Made by a program: the position numbers and the translations under genes. Of a stretch of DNA of 64,000 nucleotides, positions 35,509 through 45,298 are shown one piece after another. Source of the DNA: Flavobacteriales bacterium UBA7612 (GTDB lineage Bacteria; Bacteroidota; Bacteroidia; Flavobacteriales; Weeksellaceae); contig DLJQ01000012.1 of NCBI GenBank assembly GCA_002484335.1, positions 1 to 64,000 of the forward strand, in the 5' to 3' direction. The stretch's first letter is position 1. The number at the start of each line of letters is the position of its first letter. The notes under the pieces are model-generated. The model saw nothing but the letters and a program-made list of their open reading frames with translations, had not been told where the DNA came from and did no database searches.

Positions 35509-37056
35509 TTATTTTTTTCCTTTAAGATAACCTGTTAATAATTTCATTCCCCAATCAATAATTTTTCTTGTTGCTGTTCTACTAACATCCCTTACCATAG
35601 GATTATCTGTCCAATCTTTTTCTTTTACAACTTTTTTTCTTGATGATTGAGTTACTTCTTTATTATCGTTATTATTTTCTACAGGTTTATTTAATTCATT
35701 ATTTATTTTTTGAGATAAAATATTATTTGCTGATTCTTTTTTTATCTCTTGCGAATATTTTCCTACTAATTGCGAAGATGAATTAATATTATTTATCTCA
35801 TCTTGTGTTAAGATATCCATTCTAGAGTTTGGTGCTCTCATATAAGTATATGCCAAAGGAGTTGGAATACCTTTTTCATCTAAAGCTGTTATAAAAGCTT
35901 CTCCAATTCCTAATTGAGTTATTACTTCATCAGCCTTATAATAAGTAGTCGTAGGATAATTTTCTATTGCTTTTTTAATTTCTTTTCTATCCTTTGCTGT
36001 AAAACCTCTTAATGCATGTTGAACTTTTAATCCTAATTGACTTAAAACACTATCTGGAACATCTCCTGGAACTTGTGTAACAAAATACAATCCTACTCCT
36101 TTTGATCGGATTAATTTCACCATAGTTTCAATCTGATTTAATAAAGCTTTAGTAGCTTCTTTAAAAATTAAATGAGCTTCATCAATAAAAATAACCAATT
36201 TAGGTTTATCAGAATCACCAGATTCTGGAAATTGAGAATAAATTTTATTCAGCAAGCTCAACATAAAAGTAGAAAATAAATTTGGTTGATTTTGTATATC
36301 AATCAAACGTATAATATTTACAATACCTTCTCCATCTTTAGTTTTTAACAAATCTTGAACATCAAAACTTGGTTCTCCAAAAAATTTGGCAGCTCCTTGT
36401 TGTTCTAAACTTACAATTTTCCTAAGAATTGCCCCTAACGAAGCTGGAGAAATAGTTCCATAATTTGAATTTAATTCTTTTTTACCTTTATCAGATTCAG
36501 TTACATATTGCAGAACTTTTCTGATATCTTCTAAATCAATTAATGGTAAATTATTATCCTTACTATATTTAAAAATAATTGAAATTATACTTTCTTGTGT
36601 TTCATTTAATTCTAAAATTTTACTAAATAATATTGGGCCAAAATCTTCTACAGTAGCTCTTAATCTTACACCAGGCTCATCTGATATTGATAGTAATTCA
36701 ACATTAGAAGCTTTGGGGTGAAATGGTAACTGTAAAGCCTCCATTCTTTCTATCGCATTCTTATCATTAGAGTTTGCTGCAGCTCCTATACCAGATAAAT
36801 CTCCTTTAATATCCATCAATAAAGTTGGAATTCCTTTTAAAGATAATTGTTCTGCAATAATCTGAAGAGATTTTGTTTTTCCTGTACCTGTAGCCCCTCC
36901 AATAAGTCCATGACGATTCATTGTTTTTAAAGCAATAGAAATTTCTGCTTCTTCAACTATTTCTCCATCAAGCTTTGCCTTACCTAGAATAATCTTATCA
37001 TTTTTATAAGAATATCGGCTTTGAATTTCTTGAATAAAGTTTTCTTTTTGATTCAT
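35509..37056 (-). CDS. HerA/DUF853-family P-loop ATPase (YjgR-like)
   Basis: This 515-aa protein is related to E. coli YjgR and to the HerA/FtsK branch of DNA-translocating ATPases. Walker A is GGATGTGKT at 53-61, Walker B is LVIFIDEAHLIF near 290-301, and there is a downstream sensor region GLYFVTQVPGDVPDSVL. The last 100 residues are low-complexity and charged (NNDNKEVTQSSRKKVVKEKD), then a short basic tail. The function of DUF853 proteins is not established. Its place next to an exonuclease-GIY-YIG protein and in a mutL cluster points to DNA transactions. It is not accompanied by NurA. Confidence 0.85.
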   Translation of the reverse strand: MNQKENFIQEIQSRYSYKNDKIILGKAKLDGEIVEEAEISIALKTMNRHGLIGGATGTGKTKSLQIIAEQLSLKGIPTLLMDIKGDLSGIGAAANSNDKNAIERMEALQLPFHPKASNVELLSISDEPGVRLRATVEDFGPILFSKILELNETQESIISIIFKYSKDNNLPLIDLEDIRKVLQYVTESDKGKKELNSNYGTISPASLGAILRKIVSLEQQGAAKFFGEPSFDVQDLLKTKDGEGIVNIIRLIDIQNQPNLFSTFMLSLLNKIYSQFPESGDSDKPKLVIFIDEAHLIFKEATKALLNQIETMVKLIRSKGVGLYFVTQVPGDVPDSVLSQLGLKVQHALRGFTAKDRKEIKKAIENYPTTTYYKADEVITQLGIGEAFITALDEKGIPTPLAYTYMRAPNSRMDILTQDEINNINSSSQLVGKYSQEIKKESANNILSQKINNELNKPVENNNDNKEVTQSSRKKVVKEKDWTDNPMVRDVSRTATRKIIDWGMKLLTGYLKGKK

Positions 37057-37095
37057 GATACTTTAATTTAGAGATGGATAAATGTATAATAAAAT

Positions 37096-38136
37096 TTATT
37101 TTTCTAATTTATAATTAACAATAACAGGGTAATGATCCGAGAATCTTTTTCTGATTATTAATGAATTAGTTGGTATTAACTCTTTAGAATTAAATAAATA
37201 ATCAATTCTAATAGGAAATTTAAATCCATGAAAAGTTGTAGCTATTCCACTTTTTCCTGAATTAATATAAGAGTCTATTAATAATTTATTGATTTGATTA
37301 TATTCATAAGAAAGTGGAGTTGAGTTTAAATCGGATCCTAAAATAATAGGATGTTTAGATGCTTTTATATAAGGCTTAACCTCTTCTAATTGAGAAACAT
37401 GAGATTGCATTCCTTTTACAAGTTTTAACTCAACTTTTTTACTATTTTCTTCTACTTGTTGCTGATTATCTGATTTTATAATATCTTTTACTAAATCTTT
37501 ATCGATATACATTGGTTCTAAATAAAGATTTATAATCCTGATAGTATCGTTTCCTAAATCAATATCAACATAAGCTGCAGCGCCATTAAAATCATTATTT
37601 TTTGTAAAGATCTCTTTTGTCTGTATTATTGGGTATTTACTATAAATCGTAAGTAATCCATAAAATTCTGAATAATAATCTTTAAACTCTTGATTTTTTA
37701 ATAATTTTTGCTGACTTTCTCTTGCTTCTTGCAAGATCATAATATCAGCTTTATTTTCAATTAAAAATTCCTTTGTCCCTTCATCTTTAAAACCATGAAC
37801 ATTATAAGTCAAAACAGAAAAATCTTTTTTAACATTATTTTTTTTACTAAAGTTAATTAATGGATAGGACAGATATATAGGATAAACTAAACCTAAAGAC
37901 AAAATAAAAACTAAAATAAAATGCTTCCAACTAAATAACAACCAATAAATTAAAAAAAATAAATTGACTATAAAAATAACCGGAAAACCTATTGATAAAA
38001 AATTAAAATAAGGTATTTCTTTAGGAGAAAAGAATAAATTTAAATACACACAATAAGCCACTAACAAGAAAAATATATTTATTGTCAGTATTAATCGATT
38101 AAAATAATTTAATTTAAACTTATTGGTAAAACCCAT
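37096..38136 (-). CDS. Membrane-anchored endonuclease/exonuclease/phosphatase-family protein
   Basis: This 346-aa protein has three N-terminal membrane helices (about 12-32, 42-66 and 70-95). They are followed by an EEP-fold domain from about 105: VLTYNVHGF, IMILQEAR, an ILGSDLNSTP metal/catalytic motif and a final SDHYPVIVNYKL. The catalytic Asn, Glu, Asp and His set is present. The active domain probably faces the periplasm. Such proteins in Flavobacteriia are often just called EEP-family; the substrate could be a phospholipid, nucleic acid or nucleotide. It lies three bases after the downstream-listed rhomboid gene in the same operon. Confidence 0.85.
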   Translation of the reverse strand: MGFTNKFKLNYFNRLILTINIFFLLVAYCVYLNLFFSPKEIPYFNFLSIGFPVIFIVNLFFLIYWLLFSWKHFILVFILSLGLVYPIYLSYPLINFSKKNNVKKDFSVLTYNVHGFKDEGTKEFLIENKADIMILQEARESQQKLLKNQEFKDYYSEFYGLLTIYSKYPIIQTKEIFTKNNDFNGAAAYVDIDLGNDTIRIINLYLEPMYIDKDLVKDIIKSDNQQQVEENSKKVELKLVKGMQSHVSQLEEVKPYIKASKHPIILGSDLNSTPLSYEYNQINKLLIDSYINSGKSGIATTFHGFKFPIRIDYLFNSKELIPTNSLIIRKRFSDHYPVIVNYKLEK

Positions 38137-38139
38137 TTA

Positions 38140-39030
38140 TTATCTCCCCTCTTTAAAAAGAAAATCTTTTTCTTCTTTTGATAAACTTTCATAACCTGAA
38201 CGAGAAATTTTATCTAGAATATTATCTATTTTCTTTTGTTTTTCTACTTTTTGATGATTGTAATCATAATCATTTCTAGGTACATCATTCCTAGAAAAAT
38301 CTGATGATTTATTCTTATACGTTTTAAACGTTGTTTTATTTTCTTTCTTCTTAAAAAGATTCTCTATTCTAAAAATAAAGTTACCTAAAAAATCATTCCC
38401 TTTTTCAAATTGTTTCATATAAAGATAACCAAAAACAGCTCCTCCGAGATGTGAAATACTTCCGCCAGCATTTTGATCTGTAATAATATTATAAACATCA
38501 AAAGCTATAAATACATAACCAACATATTGTAATGGAAATGATGATGGTATAAACATTAAACGTACTGGCATTTTAGGATTATAGGATACTAATGCAAAAA
38601 ATAACGTATAAACTGAAGCTGATGCCCCTACTAATAAGTGTGAATAATTAAATACTGATTGAAACAATATAAAAAATATACCTCCTACGATACCACCAAA
38701 AATATAAAATGTAATAAGATTTTTATTTTGAAATTGTTGTAAAAATAATTGTCCAACAAAGTAAAGTAAAACCATATTCATTACTAAATGCAATAAATTA
38801 CCATGTAACCATGAATAAGTAAATAATTGCCATGGTTTATATATTAATTCTTGAGCTGATGCTAATGCAAAAAAATCGGTAGTTGTGTAATATGTTAATC
38901 CTATCGTCTTAATTAAAAAATCTACAATCAATAATGTGAAAAATATGACTACATTAATGTATATTAATTTAATTACACTATCTCCCGATGAATATTTTAT
39001 TTTTAATTCGTCTACAATATTTTTTGCCAT
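38140..39030 (-). CDS. Rhomboid family intramembrane serine protease (second copy)
   Basis: This 296-aa protein has a six-helix rhomboid core at about 20-210. The catalytic Ser137 lies in GASASVY and His194 in SHLGGAVFGYLY, with the HGNLLHLVMNM motif in helix 2. The last 85 residues are a basic and polar cytoplasmic tail (KKKENKTTFKTYKNKSS...) ending with a short Ser/Glu/Lys-rich helix. It follows the other rhomboid by three bases. The two are distinct paralogues rather than recent copies, and the substrates are unknown. Confidence 0.92.
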   Translation of the reverse strand: MAKNIVDELKIKYSSGDSVIKLIYINVVIFFTLLIVDFLIKTIGLTYYTTTDFFALASAQELIYKPWQLFTYSWLHGNLLHLVMNMVLLYFVGQLFLQQFQNKNLITFYIFGGIVGGIFFILFQSVFNYSHLLVGASASVYTLFFALVSYNPKMPVRLMFIPSSFPLQYVGYVFIAFDVYNIITDQNAGGSISHLGGAVFGYLYMKQFEKGNDFLGNFIFRIENLFKKKENKTTFKTYKNKSSDFSRNDVPRNDYDYNHQKVEKQKKIDNILDKISRSGYESLSKEEKDFLFKEGR

Positions 39031-39033
39031 TGA

Positions 39034-39786
39034 TTAGTTTCTTCTATATAAATTCTTTTTCCAATATCTTGCCAAAATAAAACCTACTATTCCTCCACCC
39101 AAATGAGCGAAATGAGCAATATTACCTATATTTTTGTAACCCATGTAGAATTCTACTAATACCATTATTGGAATGAAATATTTTGCTTTTATCGGAACAG
39201 GAAAAAATATTAACATTAATTTTTCATCAGGATATAAAACTGCAAAAGCTAATAATAAGCCATAAATAGCACCTGATGCACCAACCATTGGAGTTCTATA
39301 TGCATTTATAAGCTCAATCCCTTGTTCAGATGATCTGAAATTTTCAGGTAAATTATATAAAACTCCTTGAAAATTTAATTTTGAATAATTGTATAATTCT
39401 TGAACAGATATTCCTTGTGAATGTACTATTTCTTTAAGTTGCTCTACTTGAAAATAGTTTGTTAAATTAAACAATAAAAAACCTGCTAAACCTGCTAAAA
39501 AATATAAGGTTAAAAATTTTCTAGGTCCAAACGTATATTCTACTACAGAACCAAACATCCAAAGAGCAAACATATTAAATAGTATGTGTGAGATTTCTGG
39601 AAAACTTGCATGCATAAACATATGCGTTAAAATCTGCCAGAATTTAAAATTTGGTGATTCAGGGTAAAAAGCTCCTAAAAAAACACTCAAATCTATTCCT
39701 TTTACACTAAATACGATACTTGCTAAATAGAATAAAACATTAATAATGATTAAATTTTTAGTAATTGGTGGTATTGATTGTCTCAT
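39034..39786 (-). CDS. Rhomboid family intramembrane serine protease (first copy)
   Basis: This 250-aa protein has six membrane helices. The catalytic Ser171 lies in GASGAIYG and His228 in AHFAHLGGG, with MHASFPEISHILFNMFALW as the helix-2 motif. A 60-residue loop (about 110-165) sits between helices 3 and 4, longer than in the partner rhomboid. It lies six bases after mutL and three before the second rhomboid, a compact arrangement often seen in Flavobacteriia. No functional link between mismatch repair and rhomboids is known. Confidence 0.93.
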   Translation of the reverse strand: MRQSIPPITKNLIIINVLFYLASIVFSVKGIDLSVFLGAFYPESPNFKFWQILTHMFMHASFPEISHILFNMFALWMFGSVVEYTFGPRKFLTLYFLAGLAGFLLFNLTNYFQVEQLKEIVHSQGISVQELYNYSKLNFQGVLYNLPENFRSSEQGIELINAYRTPMVGASGAIYGLLLAFAVLYPDEKLMLIFFPVPIKAKYFIPIMVLVEFYMGYKNIGNIAHFAHLGGGIVGFILARYWKKNLYRRN

Positions 39787-39792
39787 ATAATT

Positions 39793-41580
39793 TTAATCTA
39801 ATGTTTTTTTGATATCATCTGTATTTACTTGAACAAAAATTGGACGTCCATAAGGTGTAAAATTTGGATTAGGTAACTTTAACAATTCTTCCACTAATGT
39901 CTGCATTTGTTCAACTTTTAAACCAATTCCTTTTTTTACAGCAGCATTTTTAGCCAAAACTTTTGCAAAAGTTTGGTTCAATTCTATTGTATCATGATAA
40001 TCTAATTCTTCAATAAAATCCATAAATACAGAAACAACATCTTCTTGCTGTACATCAACCGGAATTGCATTAATTTGTATTACTTCTTCATCCAATGAAA
40101 TATCAAAACCAAAACTAATTAATTGACTTTCTACATTAATTAATTTTTGTCTATCATTTGGAGATAACTCTATTTCTATAGGAAATAACATTTGTTGAAC
40201 CAAAGCATTTTCATGATTAGAACGTACAAATTTTTCAAATAATATTTTTTGATGAGCTCTGTGCTGATCAATAATCAAAAGTTCACCTCTGTATTCTACA
40301 ACTAAAAATTGATTCATCCATTGAATAACTTCAAATTTATCTGGTTGTATTTCTTCTGATTCAAATAACTGATGAGCATGATTATTCTCAATTTCTAGTT
40401 CTACAGCATCATTATAAAAATCAAAGTTAGCCTTTATATCCGAAGGTTTTGGTGCTCTTGATTGATGATGTTCAAAAGGATTAAAACTAGAATCAACAGA
40501 AATTTCTGGCATTTTAATTTCATCTTCTTCAGAAGCAGAAGGTATAAAAGCCCAGTTAGGATCTTGTTCAAAATCCAAAGATGGAGTTACATTAAACTGT
40601 CCTAAAGCATGTTTTACAGCTGCTCTTAAAATCGTAAAAATTAATGCTTCATCTTCAAACTTTATTTCTGTTTTTGTTGGATGAATATTAATATCAATTT
40701 TAGAAGGATCTATATCCAAATACAAAAAATAAGACGGATTATAACCTGAAGGCAACAAACTTTCGAATGCATTAACAATTGCATTATGTAAGTATCCACT
40801 TTTTATAAAGCGATTATTGACAAAGAAAAACTGTTCTCCTCTTGATTTTTTTGCTGCATCAGGTTTACCAACAAATCCTTTTATTTTTACAATCTCAGTA
40901 TCTTCTTCAACAGATATAATTTGTGAACTCAGTTTTTTACCAAAAATCTGAGAAATTCTTTGTTTTAAATTCCCAGCTTTAAGATGATAAATTTCTGAAT
41001 CATTATGATGTAAAAAGAAACTAATGTTTTCATGAGCCATTGCTACTCGTTGAAATTCATCTTGAATATGACGAAATTCTACTTGATTCGATTTCAAAAA
41101 ATTTCTTCGAGCTGGAACATTAAAAAATAAATTTTTAACAGAAATAGAAGTTCCTATAGGACAAACAACAGGATCTTGACCTTTAACTTCTCCACCTTCT
41201 ATTATTAATTGTGTTCCTACTTCATTATCTTCTTTTCTTGTTTTAGTTTCTATCTGAGCTACTGCAGCAATAGATGCTAAAGCCTCTCCACGAAAACCTT
41301 TAGTATGAATATTATATATATCTTCTGTCGTTCTAATTTTAGAAGTTGCATGACGTTCAAATGCCATTCTGGTATCTGTAACGCTCATCCCACAACCATT
41401 ATCAATTACTTGAACTAGGCTTCTACCAGCATCCTTTACTATAACTTGGATAGAAGTTGCACCAGAATCCACTGCATTTTCAATCAACTCTTTTATCACA
41501 GAAGCAGGTCTTTGAACAACTTCACCTGCAGCGATTTGATTAGCTACATGATCTGGTAATAATTGGATAATATCAGTCAT
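39793..41580 (-). CDS. mutL: DNA mismatch repair protein MutL
   Basis: This 595-aa GHKL ATPase couples MutS mismatch recognition to strand processing. N-terminal motifs are intact: IKELIENAVDSGA, DNGCGM, GFRGEALASI and the SVKNLFFNVPARRNFLK segment. The C-terminal dimerisation domain holds IIDQHRAHQKILFEKF where endonuclease-type MutL has DQHA(x)2E(x)4E. The Ala is Arg and the first Glu is Gln, and the usual Cys-x-His-Gly-Arg-Pro end reads TPYGRPIFV. The metal site therefore looks incomplete, as is common in Bacteroidota. It is the first gene of the cluster that runs to 34140. Confidence 0.96.
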   Translation of the reverse strand: MTDIIQLLPDHVANQIAAGEVVQRPASVIKELIENAVDSGATSIQVIVKDAGRSLVQVIDNGCGMSVTDTRMAFERHATSKIRTTEDIYNIHTKGFRGEALASIAAVAQIETKTRKEDNEVGTQLIIEGGEVKGQDPVVCPIGTSISVKNLFFNVPARRNFLKSNQVEFRHIQDEFQRVAMAHENISFFLHHNDSEIYHLKAGNLKQRISQIFGKKLSSQIISVEEDTEIVKIKGFVGKPDAAKKSRGEQFFFVNNRFIKSGYLHNAIVNAFESLLPSGYNPSYFLYLDIDPSKIDINIHPTKTEIKFEDEALIFTILRAAVKHALGQFNVTPSLDFEQDPNWAFIPSASEEDEIKMPEISVDSSFNPFEHHQSRAPKPSDIKANFDFYNDAVELEIENNHAHQLFESEEIQPDKFEVIQWMNQFLVVEYRGELLIIDQHRAHQKILFEKFVRSNHENALVQQMLFPIEIELSPNDRQKLINVESQLISFGFDISLDEEVIQINAIPVDVQQEDVVSVFMDFIEELDYHDTIELNQTFAKVLAKNAAVKKGIGLKVEQMQTLVEELLKLPNPNFTPYGRPIFVQVNTDDIKKTLD

Positions 41581-41631
41581 TTTTTAGTATAAATTGATTT
41601 ATATTTTTGATTATTTTTTAACCAAACGATA

Positions 41632-41639
41632 CAAATATA
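41632..41639 (-). promoter_or_regulatory. -7 box of the mutL cluster
   Basis: TATATTTG on the minus strand, 51 bases before the mutL start, matches TAnnTTTG exactly. The -33 region has no TTG at 19-21 bases. Confidence 0.4.
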
Positions 41640-41713
41640 CAAAGAAATCTCCCTTTTTTAATTATTCTAAAGAAGGGAAATTATCAACAAAAATTATAAG
41701 TTTTTCTTAAAGA

Positions 41714-43213
41714 TTAATCATTTTTTAAAATTGATTTAACTTCTTCAAACTCTTGATCTATTTGTTTATTTGATTTTTGTGTCAATAAAGATACTATTAC
41801 AATTGCAATAATTGATGATACAAAACCAGGAATAATCTCGTACCAATCTTTATATGGATGATTTGTATACACCCATAATAAAACAACTATACCACCTGTT
41901 AACATACCTGCTAAAGCACCTTGCCAAGATGTCTTTTTCCAGAATAAAGAAAATATAATTATTGGACCAAAAGCTGCTCCAAAACCTGCCCAAGCATTCC
42001 CAACTAAATTAAGAATAGAATCATTTGGATTTAAAGATAATAAAACTGCAACTATCGCTACAATCAAAACTGATAATCGACTAACAATCAACAGCTGTTT
42101 ATCAGTAGCTTTCTTATTTAAAAAAGCTTTATAAATATCTTCCGTTAAAGAACTTGATGTAACCAAAAGTTGAGATGAAATAGTACTCATTACAGCAGCT
42201 AATATTGCAGATAATAAAAAGCCACCAATTAATGGATGAAATAATATTCTTGAGAAATAAATAAAAACTGTTTCAGCTTCTGTTTTAGAATGATCAAAAA
42301 TATTCATTGTTGAATGATCAAATTTTAATAGATAAGCAATTCCTATTAATCCTACTAATAAAGCTCCACCAACAGTAAAAATCATCCAAGTAATTCCAAT
42401 ATTTTTTGCTTTTTTAAGATCCGAAACTTTATCAATTGCCATAAAACGAACTAAAATATGCGGTTGCCCACAATATCCTAATCCCCAAGCCATCAAAGAA
42501 ATTATACTAACTGTTGTTGTTCCTCTAAATAGATCTAAATAATTTGTGCCTTTTTGATTGATTAAGGAAACTGTTTCTCCAACTCCTCCTATTTCTGATA
42601 CAGCAACTATTGGAACAATAACTAATGCTAAAACCATAATTGTTCCTTGCACAAAATCTGTTAAACTAACAGCAAGAAAACCTCCAAGAAAAGTATAAAA
42701 AACAACAACTAAACTTGTTACTAATAATCCAGTCATATAATCTAAACCAAAAGCAGATTCAAATAGTTTTCCACCAGAAACCATTCCTGTAGAAGTATAT
42801 AATGTAAAAAATATTAAAATTAATATAGATGAAACTATTCGAAGTAAACGAGTTTTATCTTTGAAACGATTCTCGAAGAATACAGGTAAAGTAATCGAGT
42901 TTTGAGCTACTTCTGTATATGCTCGTAATCGAGGTGCAACAAATACATAATTTAGATAACAACCTAATGTTAATCCTATTGCAATCCAAGCACTAGAAAG
43001 TCCTGTAAAATACATTGCCCCAGGCAATCCCATTAATAACCAACCACTCATATCTGCAGCTCCGGCAGAAAGCGCTGTTACAGCAGCTCCCATTTTTCTA
43101 CCTCCAATTAGAAAACCTTCAGAGTCATTTGTAGACTTCCTGTAAGAGTAAATTCCAATTCCTATCATCATCAATAAATAACCTCCGATAGAAATATATT
43201 CGTAAATATTCAT
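41714..43213 (-). CDS. putP: Sodium/proline symporter PutP
   Basis: This 499-aa LeuT-fold transporter of the SSS family has 13 helices. It matches PutP throughout: FLIGGRKMGAAVTALSAGAADMSGWLL near 35-61, GYCGQPHILVRFMAI, SAILAAVMSTISSQLLVTSS and GNAWAGFGAAFGP. The Na+-site Ser pair near 340 lies in the STISSQ motif. It supplies proline for the proline dehydrogenase encoded at 17230-18402, although the genes are unlinked. It is divergent from the DUF255 gene with 78 bases between starts. Confidence 0.94.
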   Translation of the reverse strand: MNIYEYISIGGYLLMMIGIGIYSYRKSTNDSEGFLIGGRKMGAAVTALSAGAADMSGWLLMGLPGAMYFTGLSSAWIAIGLTLGCYLNYVFVAPRLRAYTEVAQNSITLPVFFENRFKDKTRLLRIVSSILILIFFTLYTSTGMVSGGKLFESAFGLDYMTGLLVTSLVVVFYTFLGGFLAVSLTDFVQGTIMVLALVIVPIVAVSEIGGVGETVSLINQKGTNYLDLFRGTTTVSIISLMAWGLGYCGQPHILVRFMAIDKVSDLKKAKNIGITWMIFTVGGALLVGLIGIAYLLKFDHSTMNIFDHSKTEAETVFIYFSRILFHPLIGGFLLSAILAAVMSTISSQLLVTSSSLTEDIYKAFLNKKATDKQLLIVSRLSVLIVAIVAVLLSLNPNDSILNLVGNAWAGFGAAFGPIIIFSLFWKKTSWQGALAGMLTGGIVVLLWVYTNHPYKDWYEIIPGFVSSIIAIVIVSLLTQKSNKQIDQEFEEVKSILKND

Positions 43214-43291
43214 ATTATAGTATTTTTACTAAAAATATAATTTTTAATCCACAATAAATTAAACGAAATTTATTTTTCTAAAAAACTAAAA

Positions 43292-45298
43292 GTGAATTAC
43301 AAACAAAATAATTTAAAAACAGTAACAAGCCCATATTTACAACAACACAAAAATAATCCTGTATGGTGGCAAAGTTGGAGCGATGAAGTAATAGAATATG
43401 CTAAACAAGAAAATAAACCTTTATTAATTTCTATTGGTTATTCGGCTTGTCATTGGTGCCATGTAATGGAAAAACAATCTTTTGAAGTTGATGAAGTTGC
43501 GGAAATAATGAATAATTATTTCGTTTGTATAAAAATAGATAGAGAAGAACGACCGGATTTAGATGCTTTATATATGAATGTTGTACAACTCATTCATCAA
43601 TCTGGAGGTTGGCCTCTAAATGTTTTTGCTTTACCGGATGGAAAACCATTTTATGGTGGAACTTATTTTCCTAAAGAACAATGGATAGAATTATTGGATA
43701 ATATTCAACAAATGTATCATAACAATCAACCTAAAACAATGGAATATGTAGATTCTATAGCAAATGGTTTGAACGAAATGGAAAAAATTGAATTAAAAAA
43801 TGATTCTAATTTTTCTAAGAATAAGATTAAAGATACATTTTCATTCTGGAAACAACAATTTGATGATGAATGGGGAGGATTTAACCGTGCTCCAAAATTT
43901 ATGTTACCAAATGCTTGGCAAACTATTTTACGTTATGGATTACAAAATAAAGACGAAAATTGTTTAATACAAACTAAAATAACTTTAGATAGAATGGCTT
44001 TTGGAGGAATATACGACCAGATAAAAGGTGGATTTTCTCGTTATTCTGTAGATGCTTATTGGAAAGTTCCTCATTTTGAAAAAATGCTTTACGATAATGG
44101 TCAATTACTTTCTTTATATGCAAATGGATATAAAATTTTTGGCGAAAAAGAATATAAAAATATTATTGATGAAACAGTAAATTGGTTAAAAGATGAAATG
44201 CTTTCGCCTGAAAATGCTTTTTATGCTGCAATTGACGCAGATTCCGAAGGGGAAGAAGGTAAATATTATGTTTGGACAAGCAATGAATTAGAAAATGTAC
44301 TAAAAGAAGAATATGATTTATTTTCTAAGTACTATAATGTAAATGCTTTTGGAGAATGGGAAAATTCTAAAAACATTTTAATACGATTAACTGATGATGA
44401 AGATTTCTGTAAAGCAAATAATATTTCTATTGAAAATTTAAATTCTAAAATTAAACATTGGAAACAAGAATTAAATAATGTACGAAATCAAAGAATAAAA
44501 CCTCATCGGGATGAAAAAATTCTTACATGTTGGAATTCTATTACTATTATTGGTTTATGTGATGCTTATCAAGCTATAGAGAACACAACTTATTTAGATT
44601 TGGCTGAAAATTGTATGAATTTCATTTTAGAAAATCAATGGAATGGAGAAATTCTTTTCAGAAATTACAAAGATAGACAAACAACTATTCCTGGATTTCT
44701 TGATGATTATACTTTAACTGTAGAAGCTTTAATAAAATTATACGAAACAACAACTAAAATTAATTATATTGAAACTGCAGAAATAATTACAAAAGAAATA
44801 TTTAATCAGTTTTATAATTATAAAAATAAAATGTTTGCCTATAAGTCTCATTATGACACACCATTAGTCAATGAAACTTTTGAAATTTATGATAATGTTA
44901 TTTCATCTTCAAATTCTATTATGGCGAATAATTTATTCCGATTGGGTAAAATTTTAAACAATGATGAATATATAAAACATGCGAAACAAATGTTAATGAA
45001 TATTGATGATAAAATAGAAAATCATCCAAGTGGTTTTGCTAATTGGATTAACTTATATTTAAATTTCACTTTTCCATTTAAAGAAATTGTTGTCGTTGGA
45101 AACGAAAATAAAGATTACATAAAAAAAATACAAAATAATTATATTCCTAATGCTATATTTATAGGTAGTAAAAAAGAAGATTTAGAATTAACAAAAAATA
45201 GATTAATAGATGGTAAAACATCAATCTATATTTGTGAAAATAATACCTGTAAACTTCCTCTTTACACAATAGAAGACGCTTATAAATACTTACAATGA
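43292..45298 (+). CDS. DUF255 thioredoxin-like protein (YyaL/SSP411 family)
   Basis: This 668-aa cytosolic protein has an N-terminal thioredoxin-fold DUF255 domain (about 5-165) with the CHWCHVM motif at about 52-58. A long (alpha/alpha)6-type region follows, with GGFNRAPKFMLPN, GGFSRYSVDAYWKVPHFEKMLYDN and AIDADSEGEEGKYYVW. Relatives include human SPATA20 and Bacillus YyaL; the biochemical role is not settled. The start codon is GTG at 43292, which gives the usual N-terminus (TSPYLQQHKNNPVWWQSW). Its stop overlaps the start of the next gene in ATGA, so the two products are translated together. Confidence 0.9.
   Translation: MNYKQNNLKTVTSPYLQQHKNNPVWWQSWSDEVIEYAKQENKPLLISIGYSACHWCHVMEKQSFEVDEVAEIMNNYFVCIKIDREERPDLDALYMNVVQLIHQSGGWPLNVFALPDGKPFYGGTYFPKEQWIELLDNIQQMYHNNQPKTMEYVDSIANGLNEMEKIELKNDSNFSKNKIKDTFSFWKQQFDDEWGGFNRAPKFMLPNAWQTILRYGLQNKDENCLIQTKITLDRMAFGGIYDQIKGGFSRYSVDAYWKVPHFEKMLYDNGQLLSLYANGYKIFGEKEYKNIIDETVNWLKDEMLSPENAFYAAIDADSEGEEGKYYVWTSNELENVLKEEYDLFSKYYNVNAFGEWENSKNILIRLTDDEDFCKANNISIENLNSKIKHWKQELNNVRNQRIKPHRDEKILTCWNSITIIGLCDAYQAIENTTYLDLAENCMNFILENQWNGEILFRNYKDRQTTIPGFLDDYTLTVEALIKLYETTTKINYIETAEIITKEIFNQFYNYKNKMFAYKSHYDTPLVNETFEIYDNVISSSNSIMANNLFRLGKILNNDEYIKHAKQMLMNIDDKIENHPSGFANWINLYLNFTFPFKEIVVVGNENKDYIKKIQNNYIPNAIFIGSKKEDLELTKNRLIDGKTSIYICENNTCKLPLYTIEDAYKYLQ

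Noticed and set aside
34140..37056. HerA-type anti-phage defence system (HerA with a nuclease, or HerA with Sir2)
   Set aside because: The ATPase is of the DUF853/YjgR housekeeping type and sits in a mutL cluster. The sirtuin gene is 10 kb away, alone, and of the deacylase type, so no defence operon is formed.
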